From Sphingobium bisphenolivorans (lineage in GTDB: Bacteria; Pseudomonadota; Alphaproteobacteria; Sphingomonadales; Sphingomonadaceae), in contig NZ_ASTG01000005.1 of the NCBI RefSeq assembly GCF_000412635.1, positions 1 to 64,000 on the forward strand: 64,000 bases of DNA, read 5' to 3'. The notes under the pieces were generated by a model. That model made no database searches, was not told the DNA's origin, and was given only the letters and a program-made list of their open reading frames with translations. Positions within the stretch are counted from its first letter, which is position 1, and each line of letters opens with the position of its first letter. Below are positions 43,318 to 53,043 of the stretch, piece after piece. The translations under genes and the position numbers were made by a program.

Positions 43318-44582
43318 CAGCCGCGCACCCAATCAGGAATGCTGTCACCCTCGATCAGTGCCTCGATCGGCGGGCGGGCGCGGACCACCGCCCATTTGTC
43401 GCCCGACACCAGCACTTCGGGCGTGAGCGCGCGGCTGTTATAGGTGCTCGCCATGGTCGCGCCATAGGCACCCGCGGTCATGAACGCGACCAGATCGCCC
43501 GCCTGCACGACATCCATGTCGCGATGCATGGCGAAGGTATCGCCCGTTTCGCACACCGGCCCCACCACGTTTGCGGCCGCGCGCTCGCCCTTGGGATGCA
43601 CCGCGCGAATCTCATGCCAGGCATCGTAGAGGCTGGGCCGCAGCAGGTCGTTCATCGCCGCGTCGACGATCACGAACGGCGCCTGCGCGCCCTGCTTGAC
43701 CCGGACCACGCTGGAGACGAGCGCGCCTGCATTGCCGACGATCAGCCGGCCAGGCTCGAACATCAGCCGCACGTTCCAGCCCTTCGTTACCTTCGTCACC
43801 ATGGCACCGTAATCAGCCGGGCTTGGCGGCAGCGGCTGCGAAGGATCATAGGGCACGCCCAGCCCGCCGCCCAGATCGGCGGTGCGGATGTCGTGCCCCT
43901 CGGCGCGCAGCTTTTCGATCAGCGCGCCAACCTTGACGAAGGCCGCCTCCAGCGGGGCGAGGTCGGTCAACTGGCTGCCGATATGGACAGCCACGCCCTG
44001 TACGTCGAGACCCGGCAGGTCCCGCGCCGCGGCATAGCTGGCGAGCGCGCGGTCATAGGGGATGCCGAACTTGTTTTCCGACTTGCCGGTCGAAATCTTG
44101 GCATGGGTGCCCGCATCGACATCGGGATTGATGCGGTAGGCGACGGGCGCCTTCTTCCCCAGCGAGAGCGCGACTTCAGACAGCATCTCCGCTTCCGGCT
44201 CGCTCTCCAGATTGAACTGGTAGATGCCCTTTTCCAGCGCGATCCGCATTTCATCGGCGGTCTTGCCCACGCCCGAAAAGACGATCCGGTTCGCCGGTAT
44301 CCCCGCCGCGACGGCGCGCAGCAGTTCGCCGGCCGACACGACGTCCGCCCCCAGCCCCAGCTTCGCTAAAGTCGCCAGCACGGCGGCATTGGGGTTGGAC
44401 TTGACCGCAAAGGCGATCAGCGGGTCGGCAAGCTGCGACAGCCCGTCGCGGAACACGCCGACATGGCGGGTCAGCGTGGCGGTCGAATAGACATAGACGG
44501 GCGTGCCGACCTGCTCGGCAATCGCGGCGAGCGGCACCTGCTCCACATGCATGGCGCCGTCAACATATTCAAAATGGTCCAA
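43317..44582 (-). CDS. lysA: diaminopimelate decarboxylase
   Basis: Last step of lysine synthesis, PLP-dependent. 421 residues. The PLP lysine is in LIAFAVKSNPNAAVLATLAKLGLGADVVSAGEL (residues about 55-87); GVAVHIGSQLTDLAPL, GGGLGVPY, EPGRLIVGNAGALV and GPVCETGDTFA are the other family motifs. It begins with TTG at 44582, preceded by AGGAAG. It is part of argH-lipoprotein-lysA-siroheme-zntB on the minus strand. Confidence 0.97.
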   Translation of the reverse strand: MDHFEYVDGAMHVEQVPLAAIAEQVGTPVYVYSTATLTRHVGVFRDGLSQLADPLIAFAVKSNPNAAVLATLAKLGLGADVVSAGELLRAVAAGIPANRIVFSGVGKTADEMRIALEKGIYQFNLESEPEAEMLSEVALSLGKKAPVAYRINPDVDAGTHAKISTGKSENKFGIPYDRALASYAAARDLPGLDVQGVAVHIGSQLTDLAPLEAAFVKVGALIEKLRAEGHDIRTADLGGGLGVPYDPSQPLPPSPADYGAMVTKVTKGWNVRLMFEPGRLIVGNAGALVSSVVRVKQGAQAPFVIVDAAMNDLLRPSLYDAWHEIRAVHPKGERAAANVVGPVCETGDTFAMHRDMDVVQAGDLVAFMTAGAYGATMASTYNSRALTPEVLVSGDKWAVVRARPPIEALIEGDSIPDWVRG

Positions 44583-44607
44583 GGGCTTCCTGTCCTGGCT
44601 GAAATTC

Positions 44608-44871
44608 TTAGCGGGGGTCGCTTTCGGGCGGCAGGTCGAAGGGGTCGTCGTGCCGCTCCTGCGATTGGGTGAGCAGTTCGACGTTACGCTCCGGCCGGGC
44701 CTGGGTCGTGGGGGCGGTCAGCTCGGCAGCCGTGGGCGCCCTTGTGGCGCCGACCGGAACGGCGGGCAAGGCCTGCCCCTCGACCGGCTTCAGCGGCTGC
44801 CGTCCGCCGCAGGATGCCAGCGCCAGCGCCAGTGTCGCCAGACCGGCGCCCTTGAGGATAGGCGAAGTCAT
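44608..44871 (-). CDS. small lipoprotein (LptM-like) between argH and lysA
   Basis: 87 residues with a hydrophobic segment and lipobox LASC (cysteine at about residue 21). The rest is short, proline- and acid-rich. The ATG overlaps the argH stop (ATGA). A small lipoprotein in this position is usual in alphaproteobacteria and resembles the LptM/YifL group that helps LptD assembly; the functional link is by size and context only. Confidence 0.8.
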   Translation of the reverse strand: MTSPILKGAGLATLALALASCGGRQPLKPVEGQALPAVPVGATRAPTAAELTAPTTQARPERNVELLTQSQERHDDPFDLPPESDPR

Positions 44872-46238
44872 TCCTTCTTCTCCTGCCGCGCCTGGGCTAT
44901 CCGCGCGCGCACCTGATCAGGCGCGGTGCCGCCGTGGCTCTTGCGGCTGGCGACCGAGGCATCGACCGTCAGCACCGCATAGATACGCTCGTCGATGCGT
45001 CCATCAATGGCTTTCAGCGTCTCGATCGGCAGGTCCGCCAGCTGCACGCCCGCCCCCTCGGCCGCAGCGACCGCGCGCCCGGTGATGTGATGCGCCTCGC
45101 GGAACGGCACATTGCCCTCCCGCACCAGCCAGTCGGCCAAGTCGGTCGCCGTCGCGAAGCCGCTTTCCGCCAGCCCCCGCATCCGCTCGGTACGGAACGC
45201 CACCGTCTCGATCATCCCGGTCATCGCCGCGATCGAAAGGCCGAGCAGGTCATGCGCCTCGAACACCGGCGGCTTGTCGTCCTGCATGTCCTTGGAATAG
45301 GCGAGCGGCAGGCCTTTCATCGTGACGCAGAGCGCGTTCATGCAGCCCATGATGCGCCCGGCATGGCCGCGCACCAGTTCGGCCGCATCGGGATTACGCT
45401 TCTGCGGCATGATCGAGCTGCCGGTCGAGTAAGCGTCGGGCAGCTTGACGAAGCCGAAGGGCTGGCTCGCCCAGATGATGAACTCTTCCGCCAGCCGCGA
45501 CAGATGCAGTGCCACTTGGGTCGCCGCCATCAGATAGTCGAGCGCAAAGTCGCGGTCGGATACGCTGTCGAGGCTGTTGTCGGTCGGCTTGGCGAAGCCC
45601 AGCGCTGCCGCCGTCGCATGTCGGTCGATCGGAAAACCGGTCCCCGCCAGTGCCGCCGCGCCCAGCGGACATTCGTTCAGCCGCGCGCGCGCGTCGGCAA
45701 AGCGGCTGCGGTCGCGACGGATCATCTCATGATAGGCCATGAGGTGATGGCCGAGCGTCACCGGCTGCGCGGACTGGAGATGGGTAAAGCCCGGCATCAC
45801 CGTATCGGCATGCTCCTCCGCGCGCGCGATCAGCGCTTCCTGCAACGCCACCAATCCGGCCTCGACCTCATCAATGGCATCGCGCACCCACAGGCGGAAG
45901 TCGGTCGCCACCTGATCGTTGCGCGAACGCGCCGTATGCAGCCGCCCCGCCGCCGGTCCGATCAGCTCCGCCAGCCGCGACTCCGTGACCATATGGATGT
46001 CTTCCAGGTCGAGATCGACCGGCACGCCGTTCGCTTCATATTCGGCGGCGATCTGGTCCAGACCGCCGGAGATCGCGTCGGCATCCGCCTGCGCGACGAT
46101 GCCCTGCTTCGCCAGCATCGCGACATGCGCCTTGGAGCCCGCGATATCCTGTTTCCACAGGCGCTTGTCGAAAGGGATGGAGGCATTTATCTCGCGCATG
46201 ACCGAAGCCGGCCCCGCTGCGAAGCGGCCGCCCCACAT
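44868..46238 (-). CDS. argH: argininosuccinate lyase
   Basis: Cleaves argininosuccinate to arginine and fumarate. 456 residues. It begins [89 protein letters not shown] and the catalytic loop [19 protein letters not shown] are diagnostic. It is the first gene of the argH-lysA run and is divergent to the TlpA-like gene, 19 bp apart. Confidence 0.97.
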   Translation of the reverse strand: MWGGRFAAGPASVMREINASIPFDKRLWKQDIAGSKAHVAMLAKQGIVAQADADAISGGLDQIAAEYEANGVPVDLDLEDIHMVTESRLAELIGPAAGRLHTARSRNDQVATDFRLWVRDAIDEVEAGLVALQEALIARAEEHADTVMPGFTHLQSAQPVTLGHHLMAYHEMIRRDRSRFADARARLNECPLGAAALAGTGFPIDRHATAAALGFAKPTDNSLDSVSDRDFALDYLMAATQVALHLSRLAEEFIIWASQPFGFVKLPDAYSTGSSIMPQKRNPDAAELVRGHAGRIMGCMNALCVTMKGLPLAYSKDMQDDKPPVFEAHDLLGLSIAAMTGMIETVAFRTERMRGLAESGFATATDLADWLVREGNVPFREAHHITGRAVAAAEGAGVQLADLPIETLKAIDGRIDERIYAVLTVDASVASRKSHGGTAPDQVRARIAQARQEKKE

Positions 46239-46257
46239 GCTGTTGGAGCCCGTTACC

Positions 46258-46890
46258 GTGCGATCTTCCCCGTTCCGATCAACTTTGCCCTGCGTAATGA
46301 CACTGCTCCTGCTGGGTGGCTTAGGCGCGTGCGATAAGCAATCACAGGGCGCGGGGCAAGGTCCGAACGCCAGCGAGGAGGCCCCCGCGGCGAGCAGCGA
46401 AGCGACCGGGCCGGCGCAGAGTGGCGCGGGCAGCTTCAGCTACACGCTCGACAAGTCGAAGGCGGGCACCCCCGCGCCGAGCTTCACCTTCCAGACCCCC
46501 GACGGCAGTGACACGACCCTTGCCGATTTCGCCGGCAAGCCGATGCTCGTCAACCTGTGGGCGACGTGGTGCGCGCCCTGCGTCGCGGAGATGCCGACGC
46601 TGGACAAGGTGGCGGCGGACTATGGCAAGAAGGGTCTTGCCGTCCTCACCATCTCGCAGGACAGCCAGGGCGAGCAGGTGATCAAACCCTTTTTCGAGAA
46701 GCATCCCCTTCCCCACCTCAAGGGCTGGATCGACCCGGAAAACCAGTTCGGCTTTCATTATGGCACCGGCATGCTGCCCACGACCGTCATCTATGACGCG
46801 CAGGGCAAGGAAATGGCGCGCGTGATCGGCGCGATGAACTGGAACAGCGAGGAGGCCCGGGCGCTGATCGAGGCTGCGCTGAAGTCCTGA
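46258..46890 (+). CDS. TlpA-like thiol:disulfide lipoprotein
   Basis: 210 residues from a GTG at 46258 with GGAG 9 bases upstream; an ATG at 46297 would leave too short a signal peptide. Lipobox LGAC is followed by a Ser/Ala/Gly-rich linker and a thioredoxin domain with the redox centre WATWCAPC (residues about 94-101) and the cis-proline in [12 protein letters not shown]. It should act in the periplasm, probably reducing disulfides or helping cytochrome c maturation. Confidence 0.88.
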   Translation: MRSSPFRSTLPCVMTLLLLGGLGACDKQSQGAGQGPNASEEAPAASSEATGPAQSGAGSFSYTLDKSKAGTPAPSFTFQTPDGSDTTLADFAGKPMLVNLWATWCAPCVAEMPTLDKVAADYGKKGLAVLTISQDSQGEQVIKPFFEKHPLPHLKGWIDPENQFGFHYGTGMLPTTVIYDAQGKEMARVIGAMNWNSEEARALIEAALKS

Positions 46891-47090
46891 GTCAGCCCTC
46901 TTCCTGCTTGCCGCTTTGTAAGTGCGGAGTGGCTGGTACGAACCCCACCCAGAAACCCGCCATCCCTTGCGCTTGCAAACTGCGCCCGGCACTTGCACGT
47001 TTCTCAATCACGCCATTGTGCGGCGCAATAGCGGCTCGGCGTCACCCCTTCGTCTCTCCCGGTGCATGATAAACAAAGCAGGGGGCACAG
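46891..47090. other. 200-bp intergenic region before the TonB receptor
   Basis: It holds no convincing gene. It presumably carries the receptor's promoter; a Fur-like or other operator is not obvious by eye. Confidence 0.4.
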
Positions 47091-49706
47091 ATGACGAGAT
47101 TATCCGCTCTACGTCTTTCACTGATTTTGGCTTCATCCTGGTCGGCCTGCGCCGCCGCGCAGGAAGCGCAGGAGCCGCAGGCCGATGACGGCACCGCCAT
47201 CATCGTCACCGGCACCCGCGCCGTGGGCATGCAGGCCGCCGAAGCCGCCGCGCCCGTGCAGGTGCTGAGCGAAGAGGCAATCAGCCATGTGGGCCAGCCC
47301 AACCTCAACCAGGTCCTGACTCAGATCGTCCCCAGCTTCACCGCGCAGACGCAGGGCACGGACCTGTCCAGCTTCTCACTGTCGGCGCGGCTTCGCGGGC
47401 TCAGCCCCAATCACACGCTGATCCTCGTCAACGGCAAGCGCCGTCACGGCAATGGTATCCTTCAGGTGATCTCCGGCGCGTTCCAGGGTTCCGCCGCGCC
47501 CAGCATCGACCTCATTCCGCCCGACTCCGTGTCGCGCGTCGAAGTGCTGCAGGAAGGCGCGGCCGCCGTCTATGGCACGGACGCGATCGCCGGCGTCATC
47601 AACTTCATTCTCAAGGATCAGGATGAAGGCGGCAGCTTCAAGGTAACCGGCGGCCAATATTATGACAGCGAGGGCGAACTTTTCTCGGCCTCCGGCAATA
47701 TGGGTTTCAAGCTGGGCGAAGACGGCTTCTTCAACCTGACCCTGTTCCACCGGCGGCAGGATTACACGACGGTCGGCACCGGACAGGTGCAGGTCACCCG
47801 CGCAGACGGCACGCTGCAATCCAACACGCCCGTCCAATGGGCCAATCTGGCCGGCGACGCGCTTTCCGGCATCAACGGCGGCCAGCCCCGCACCAAGCTG
47901 ACGCTCGGCTTTTACAATATGGGCTATGATTTCGGCGGGGTCGAACTCTACAGTTTCGGCGACTATGCCCGGCGCGAGGGCTGGGCGAAGCAGGGTTATC
48001 GCCACCCCAAGCGCATCTGCTACGAACCGGGCAACCTCGGCGGCAGCGTGACGGCGGCCGCCTATAATCCCAACATCTGCTACAGCGACACGGGCGTCTG
48101 GGGCATGGTGCCGCTCCAGCATGTGGTGGAGGATGAATATAGCGTCACCGTCGGCGCCAAGGGCGAGTTCGGCGGCGGCTGGAACTTCGACATCAGCGGC
48201 ACCTATGGCGCGCAGAAGGACAGCATCTATACCGAACAGTCGGCGCACCGTGAACTATGGCAGGAAAGCTTCGCAGCCGGCGGCGTCGCAACGGCCAATA
48301 CGCCCAGCAGCGCCTATGATGGCGGCTTCAAGCTGGCCCAAACCACCATCACCGCCGACATCCGCAAGGAATTCGAAGCCGGCATGGCGAACCCGCTGAC
48401 GCTGGCGTTCGGCGGCGAGTATCGCAGGGACGAATATGAGATCCTCCAGGGGGATCCGATCTCGACCTACAAGACCGGCGTCCAGTCCTTCCCCGGCTAC
48501 AAGGCGACCGACGCCGGTGATTTCCAGCGCAGTTCGAAGGCCGTTTATCTCAACCTGATCGCCGAGCCGGTCGATGGGTGGAGCGTCGATCTTGCCGGGC
48601 GGTACGAAGATTATACCGACTTTGGCGACACTGCGATCTGGAAGGCGACGACCCGTTACGACTTCTCGCCCGCCTTTGCGATCCGCGGCACGGCCAGCAC
48701 CGGTTTCCGCGCACCAACGCTGGCGGAGCAGAAATATTCGACCATCAATGTCGGCCCGACCAGCGCCGTGGCGCAACTGCCCGCCGGCACGCCTGCCGCG
48801 GCGCTGCTCGGCTTCGGCTCCCTCAAACCTGAAAAGTCGAAGAATTTCTCCGCCGGCATCGTGCTGCGGCCCGTGCCGAAGCTGGCGATCACGGTCGATG
48901 GCTATCTTATCAAGATCAAGGACCGCATCACCGGCACGGCCGCGCGCAACGCGGTGCTGAACGGCGTGGTGCAGCCGGGCGCCAGCGCCATATTGGACGC
49001 GCTGAGCGCCGCGGGCATCGTGCTCGACAACGCGCTCTACACCAACGGCACGATCGGCGTGTCCAGCTTCACCAATGGCATAGACACCCGCACCTGGGGC
49101 ATAGACTTTTCCGCAAGCTACCCGGTGGCACTGGACTTCGGATCGCTCAATCTTTCGGTGACCGCAAATTACAACAAGACGAAGATTACCGACAACAAGG
49201 TCGGGTATCCGATCTTCAACGCCGCATCGGAAAGCAATATCGAGCGGTCGAATCCCGACTATAAGATCGTGGCGAACGCGCTGTTCAAGTCGGGCAAATT
49301 CACGCTCAACCTGCGCGAAACCTTTTACGGCAAGACCAGCGTCCTCGTCCGCCCGGCCTTTACGTCCAGCTCGGCAGGTTCGATCGTCATCCCCGAAGGC
49401 GGCTTCCTGATCGCTGACGGCGCCGGCGGCGCGAATCAGCTCTATTTCAACGGCGTGGTCAAGGCGACCGCGCTTACCGACCTGGAGGCGAGCTACGACT
49501 TCACCGATCATGTGAGCTTCGCGGTGGGCGCGAACAACCTGTTCAACAAGCGGCCGGAGGTGCCCGACCTGCTGCAGGGCGTCACTGTGCCGGTCGGCGT
49601 CTCACCCTATCAGAATGGCGCGGGCGCCTATAACAGCTACTATGGGCATGGCCCCTACAGCACGTCCGGCGGCTATTATTACGCGCGGCTTGATTTCAGG
49701 TTCTGA
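47091..49706 (+). CDS. large TonB-dependent outer-membrane receptor
   Basis: 871 residues. A signal peptide (residues 1-24) is followed by a TonB-box-like GTAIIVTGTRAVGMQAAEAAAPVQVLSEEAI, then the plug domain (LNQVLTQIVPSFTAQTQGTDLSSFSLSARLRGLSPNHTLILVNGKRRH; DSVSRVEVLQEGAAAVYGTDAIAGVINFILK) and a long barrel ending in YYARLDFRF with terminal Phe. The larger size and plug type are common among sphingomonad receptors for varied ligands. No transporter or enzyme neighbours point to a ligand. A terminator follows the gene. Confidence 0.92.
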   Translation: MTRLSALRLSLILASSWSACAAAQEAQEPQADDGTAIIVTGTRAVGMQAAEAAAPVQVLSEEAISHVGQPNLNQVLTQIVPSFTAQTQGTDLSSFSLSARLRGLSPNHTLILVNGKRRHGNGILQVISGAFQGSAAPSIDLIPPDSVSRVEVLQEGAAAVYGTDAIAGVINFILKDQDEGGSFKVTGGQYYDSEGELFSASGNMGFKLGEDGFFNLTLFHRRQDYTTVGTGQVQVTRADGTLQSNTPVQWANLAGDALSGINGGQPRTKLTLGFYNMGYDFGGVELYSFGDYARREGWAKQGYRHPKRICYEPGNLGGSVTAAAYNPNICYSDTGVWGMVPLQHVVEDEYSVTVGAKGEFGGGWNFDISGTYGAQKDSIYTEQSAHRELWQESFAAGGVATANTPSSAYDGGFKLAQTTITADIRKEFEAGMANPLTLAFGGEYRRDEYEILQGDPISTYKTGVQSFPGYKATDAGDFQRSSKAVYLNLIAEPVDGWSVDLAGRYEDYTDFGDTAIWKATTRYDFSPAFAIRGTASTGFRAPTLAEQKYSTINVGPTSAVAQLPAGTPAAALLGFGSLKPEKSKNFSAGIVLRPVPKLAITVDGYLIKIKDRITGTAARNAVLNGVVQPGASAILDALSAAGIVLDNALYTNGTIGVSSFTNGIDTRTWGIDFSASYPVALDFGSLNLSVTANYNKTKITDNKVGYPIFNAASESNIERSNPDYKIVANALFKSGKFTLNLRETFYGKTSVLVRPAFTSSSAGSIVIPEGGFLIADGAGGANQLYFNGVVKATALTDLEASYDFTDHVSFAVGANNLFNKRPEVPDLLQGVTVPVGVSPYQNGAGAYNSYYGHGPYSTSGGYYYARLDFRF

Positions 49707-49722
49707 CCCAGCATCATGAAGA

Positions 49723-49752
49723 AAAGGCCGGTCCAGTCCTGGGCCGGCCTTT
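49723..49752 (+). terminator. terminator after the large TonB receptor
   Basis: Perfect 9-bp stem AAAGGCCGG / CCGGCCTTT starting 16 bases after the receptor stop codon, with A and T runs on both sides. Confidence 0.85.
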
Positions 49753-49798
49753 GTTCATGATCGTTGGCAGCGCAGTGGCATCGAAAGATCATGCGGGA

Positions 49799-49817
49799 CC
49801 CCGGATCAGGTCCGGGG
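49799..49817. repeat. short palindrome in the gap after the receptor
   Basis: CCCCGGA-TCAGG-TCCGGGG, 7-bp arms. It is one of several short intergenic palindromes in the window, possibly a transcript-end or repeat element. Confidence 0.6.
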
Positions 49818-49861
49818 TTACAGGATTGGTAAGCTCGACAGGAAAATCAGCCAGTCCTTCG

Positions 49862-50044
49862 TTACTCCGACGAGATCACCCGCGCCTCACGCACCACCAT
49901 CACCGGCACCCCGTCCCGCACGGGAAAAGCCAGTCCCGCCGCCTCGGACACCAGTTCGCCCCGCTGATCGTCCCAACGCAGCGGCGTCCGCGTCACCGGG
50001 CAGACCAGCTTGGCGAGCAGCACAGGGTCGATCCTGCTGGTCAT
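49862..50044 (-). CDS. Trm112-like small zinc-type protein
   Basis: 60 residues from the ATG at 50044. The pattern [50 protein letters not shown] matches the Trm112/UPF0434 family, in which members help methyltransferases fold. Only one of the usual cysteines (LVCPVT) is present. It follows the LON-domain gene by 10 bp and is likely in the same unit. Confidence 0.9.
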   Translation of the reverse strand: MTSRIDPVLLAKLVCPVTRTPLRWDDQRGELVSEAAGLAFPVRDGVPVMVVREARVISSE

Positions 50045-50054
50045 TGCCCACCGC

Positions 50055-50669
50055 TCATTGCATGGTCGCCCCACCGTCGCGCTCCACCCGGCCGACGATC
50101 TGCATCAGCTGGATGATCTTCTCCGACCGGTCGCTGAGGCTCTCCGCCTCGAGCAAGATCTGCTTGGCGGCAGGGTCGAAGGGCGCGATCTGCGCGATGC
50201 CGTTGACCAGCGAAGCGTCGTCGAGCCGCGACACGCCCGTCCAGTCCACCACATAGCCGAGCGCTTCGGCAAAGCGGCGGGCCTCCTGCTCCAGCGCTGC
50301 GCGTTCCACGGATGCGAGCACTTCGTCCGCATCCGGCGCCTGCTCCACCTCCGCTTCGATCTGGCGGAAGGGGGTGGCGACGTCGAGTTCCTTCACCAGC
50401 CGGAACCGCGCCAGTCCCTTGAGCACTATGTTGAAGCGGCCATCGTCCAGCGCCTCGATATGGAAGATATGCCCCAGGCAGCCGACGTCGAACAGCGGCG
50501 GCTTGGCGCCCTCCGCCCGTGGCTGGATCATCCCGATGCGCCGATCCCGCGCCATCGCGTCGTGGATCAGCGCCCGGTAGCGCGGCTCGAAAATGTGCAG
50601 CGGCAGCTCCATGCCCGGCAGCAGCAGAGCGCCGGACAAGGGGAAGATGGAGATGCGCGCCCGGTTCAT
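50055..50669 (-). CDS. LON-type substrate-binding domain protein
   Basis: 204 residues that match the N-terminal domain of the Lon protease ([46 protein letters not shown] ... [29 protein letters not shown]). No ATPase or peptidase domain is present, as in other stand-alone PUA-like LON-domain proteins. It lies between the broken thioredoxin/TPR gene and the Trm112-like gene; this trio is common in alphaproteobacteria. Function unknown. Confidence 0.9.
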   Translation of the reverse strand: MNRARISIFPLSGALLLPGMELPLHIFEPRYRALIHDAMARDRRIGMIQPRAEGAKPPLFDVGCLGHIFHIEALDDGRFNIVLKGLARFRLVKELDVATPFRQIEAEVEQAPDADEVLASVERAALEQEARRFAEALGYVVDWTGVSRLDDASLVNGIAQIAPFDPAAKQILLEAESLSDRSEKIIQLMQIVGRVERDGGATMQ

Positions 50670-50677
50670 CGCGGGGA

Positions 50678-51599
50678 TCAGGAAAAGAGGATCTGCGACA
50701 ATTTGCGCCGCTGCGCCGCCACCCAGGGATCTTCAAGTCCCGTCGCCTCGAACAGCTTGAGCAGCTGCGTCTTGGCCGCGCCGTCATTCCACGCGCGGTC
50801 GCGGCGCACGCTTTCAAGCAGCTGCTCCGCCGCACCATCCCGATCGCCATTCGCCATCAGGCCGTTGGCAAGCTCGAAACGCGCCTCATGATCGTCAGGA
50901 TCGGCGGCGACCCTCGCTTCGACAGCCGACAGGTCCGCAACCGGCTTCGCATCGCGAGCAAGCGCAATGGCTGCGCGGGCGCGCTCGACCGCCTGATCCT
51001 TCGCGGCCTCGGCGGGCAACGCGGCAAGCACCGCTTCCGCCTCATCCAGCGCTCCCAGCGCGACCAGCGCCCGCGCCTGACCCGCCCTGACCCGCCGCGA
51101 CTTCGGCGTTGTCAGGCACCATGTCGGCCACCTGCTGGAACACGGACAGCGCCCGCTCCGCCTCGCCGCCAGCCAGCAGTTCCTCGCCCATGGCGATCAG
51201 CGGGGCGATTTCCTGAAGCTGCGCCTTCTCATCCGATTCGATCGGAAGCTGGGCCAGCAGTTGATCCAGAAACTGTTTCAGCTGCCCCTCGGTTCGCGCC
51301 TGGCTGAGGTCGGCCACGGGCTGTCCCTGAAACACCGCATAGACCGTCGGGATCGACTGCACCCGAAATTGCGCGGCAATGAAGCGGTTCTCATCGACGT
51401 TGATCTTGACCAGCTTGACGCCCTTCGCCGCATAATCGGCGCAGACCTTCTCAATGATCGGCGTCAGCTGCTTGCACGGCCCGCACCATTCCGCCCAGAA
51501 ATCGACGATCACCAGACTGGTACGCGAAGGGTCCACCACGTCGCGGCGAAATTCCTCCACCGCCGTCTTGTCGGCCTCGCTCATCCCAAGGGTCGCCAC
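50678..51599 (-). pseudogene. thioredoxin/TPR co-chaperone (CnoX/YbbN-like), frameshifted
   Basis: One gene in two pieces. The first (51042-51599) has a thioredoxin domain with LVIVDFWAEWCGPCKQLTPIIEKVC and FRVQSIPTVYAVFQGQPV, and the start of the TPR part (LLAGGEAERALSVFQQVADMVPDNAEVAAGQ), then runs into a false glycine-rich tail. The second (50678-51031) continues the TPR part from LAALPAEAAKDQAVE. Between them, the 10-bp unit CTGACCCGCC occurs twice in tandem (51077-51096); removing one copy restores a single reading frame that reads AGQARALVALGALDEAEAVLAALP. Either a real inactivation or a sequencing or assembly error. Confidence 0.85.
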
Positions 51600-51689
51600 G
51601 CTTCCTGTCTCCTGCTGTCCAATGCGGTCAAGGCCGCTCCATACAGCGCCTTATGTGGGGCGTCACCCTTTTGGAACAAGAAGCAGCCG

Positions 51690-52535
51690 TCAGAAGGTGT
51701 AGCCCACGCCCACAGCGCCGATCCACTGGTTCTTCGACCCGGCGATGGACACGATCGGCGAGCGGGCATAGTCGCCCAGAATGCGCGAATAGCCGCCCAT
51801 CGCGAAGATCGCCCAGCCGCGGCGGATGTCGCCCGACAGCGAGATGCCCCCGGCGATGTTGGCATTCACCTTCTTGAAGCCCGAGCCATTGCCCGCATCA
51901 CCATAGACCGGCAGCCCCGAAGCCGCTGAGCCGCCCGCGTCGATGTCATAATAATAACGGCCATATTTCTTGCCGACATAGTCCGCCGACACGCCCACAC
52001 CCACGAAACTCGTCTGCGAGAGGGGCGTCGCATATTCGATGGCAGGTGTGATGATGTAGCTGCCATGGGCACCGGCGACGTCCTTGGTCACGGCGACGCG
52101 CGCCGACAGATTGTCATAGGCGCTGGTAATGACGCCGGTCTTCCCGATGCCGACGAAGCCCCCGACCTCGACCGCGACATCGCGCTTGCCGAGGAGGCGC
52201 ACAGCGTCGTCCTTGATATTCTTGCGGCTGGACCGATCGAACCGCGCCGTCACAACTGGCCCCAATTCAAAATCGAGCCCATTATTCTCGCCATCGCGCA
52301 CCAGATCGAGATAGATGCCCGGCCCGCGTGTCCAGAAGGCAAAGCCGTCCACCCGGCCACGCAGCTGCGGGATCGGCAGGATGCGGTAATCGTCAGATCC
52401 CTCGTAACTTGGCACCGCTGCCGCCCCGACCCCGACGGTCAAGCTGTTTCGGTCAGTGGCCTGCGCCAGCGCCGCGGAAGCGAAGCTCGCAACCGAAAAA
52501 GCGAGCCCGAGGGCAAGAAGATGGCGGCTGTTCAT
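51690..52535 (-). CDS. MipA/OmpV family outer-membrane protein
   Basis: 281 residues from the ATG at 52535 with AGGGGA just upstream. A signal peptide with cleavage after ALA (about residue 24) precedes a beta-barrel: LTVGVGAAAVPSYEGSDDYRILPIPQLRGRVDGFAFWTRGPGIYLDLV and a C-terminal GAVGVGYTF ending in Phe. MipA-family proteins scaffold murein synthesis or act as porins. An ATG at 52550 would add five residues and lacks a good ribosome site. Confidence 0.88.
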   Translation of the reverse strand: MNSRHLLALGLAFSVASFASAALAQATDRNSLTVGVGAAAVPSYEGSDDYRILPIPQLRGRVDGFAFWTRGPGIYLDLVRDGENNGLDFELGPVVTARFDRSSRKNIKDDAVRLLGKRDVAVEVGGFVGIGKTGVITSAYDNLSARVAVTKDVAGAHGSYIITPAIEYATPLSQTSFVGVGVSADYVGKKYGRYYYDIDAGGSAASGLPVYGDAGNGSGFKKVNANIAGGISLSGDIRRGWAIFAMGGYSRILGDYARSPIVSIAGSKNQWIGAVGVGYTF

Positions 52536-52608
52536 AAATCCCCTGTTCATCCAATCTGGAACGGGGGTGAAATGTATTGAGTGACTTAGTAGTTCCCGCC
52601 GTGCGAAC

Positions 52609-53043
52609 TCAGAGGAAATATTTGATTTTAATATTCTGCCGCACCGCGCTGCCCGCCACCGGAAACTCGGCTGACCTGAAGCTTGGCGCGCCAAAGCGGA
52701 TCGCGGGATTATGTGAAAAACCCACGCCCTCGCGCGGAATACCGGCAAAGGTGTCCAGCCTGCCATTGCCATTTTCATCGTGGATGATGGCGATGGCATA
52801 GTTGCCCGGCGCAAGCAGGCCGAGGGACATGGGCGCTTTGCCCGCCGGAACCGTGAAGTGCCGCCGTTCGGGATCATCGCGGCAGTCAGGAAAATGGGCG
52901 GCGTCGCGCGTCACGCACACCAATATATTTCCCTTCATCGACCGCAGCCCCTGCACTTCGATGCTGAGCGGCTGGGTCTGGCTGTCCGGAGCGGCCCCCA
53001 TGACGGCCAGCAATGCCGGCACAGCTAAGCAGCAGCGGTTCAC
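52609..53043 (-). CDS. DUF2141 periplasmic protein
   Basis: 144 residues from GTG at 53043 with AAAGGGAAG upstream; the GTG overlaps the stop of the sterol-desaturase gene (GTGA). A signal peptide of about 21 residues precedes IEVQGLRSMKGNILVCVTRDAAHF ... APGNYAIAIIHDENGNGRLDTFAGIPREGVGFSHN, the DUF2141 signature. Co-translated with the desaturase-like gene. Function unknown. Confidence 0.87.
   Translation of the reverse strand: MNRCCLAVPALLAVMGAAPDSQTQPLSIEVQGLRSMKGNILVCVTRDAAHFPDCRDDPERRHFTVPAGKAPMSLGLLAPGNYAIAIIHDENGNGRLDTFAGIPREGVGFSHNPAIRFGAPSFRSAEFPVAGSAVRQNIKIKYFL

Noticed and set aside
51042-51599. 185-residue thioredoxin as an independent short gene
   Set aside because: Its glycine-rich tail is out of frame, and deleting one 10-bp repeat joins it to the following TPR segment.
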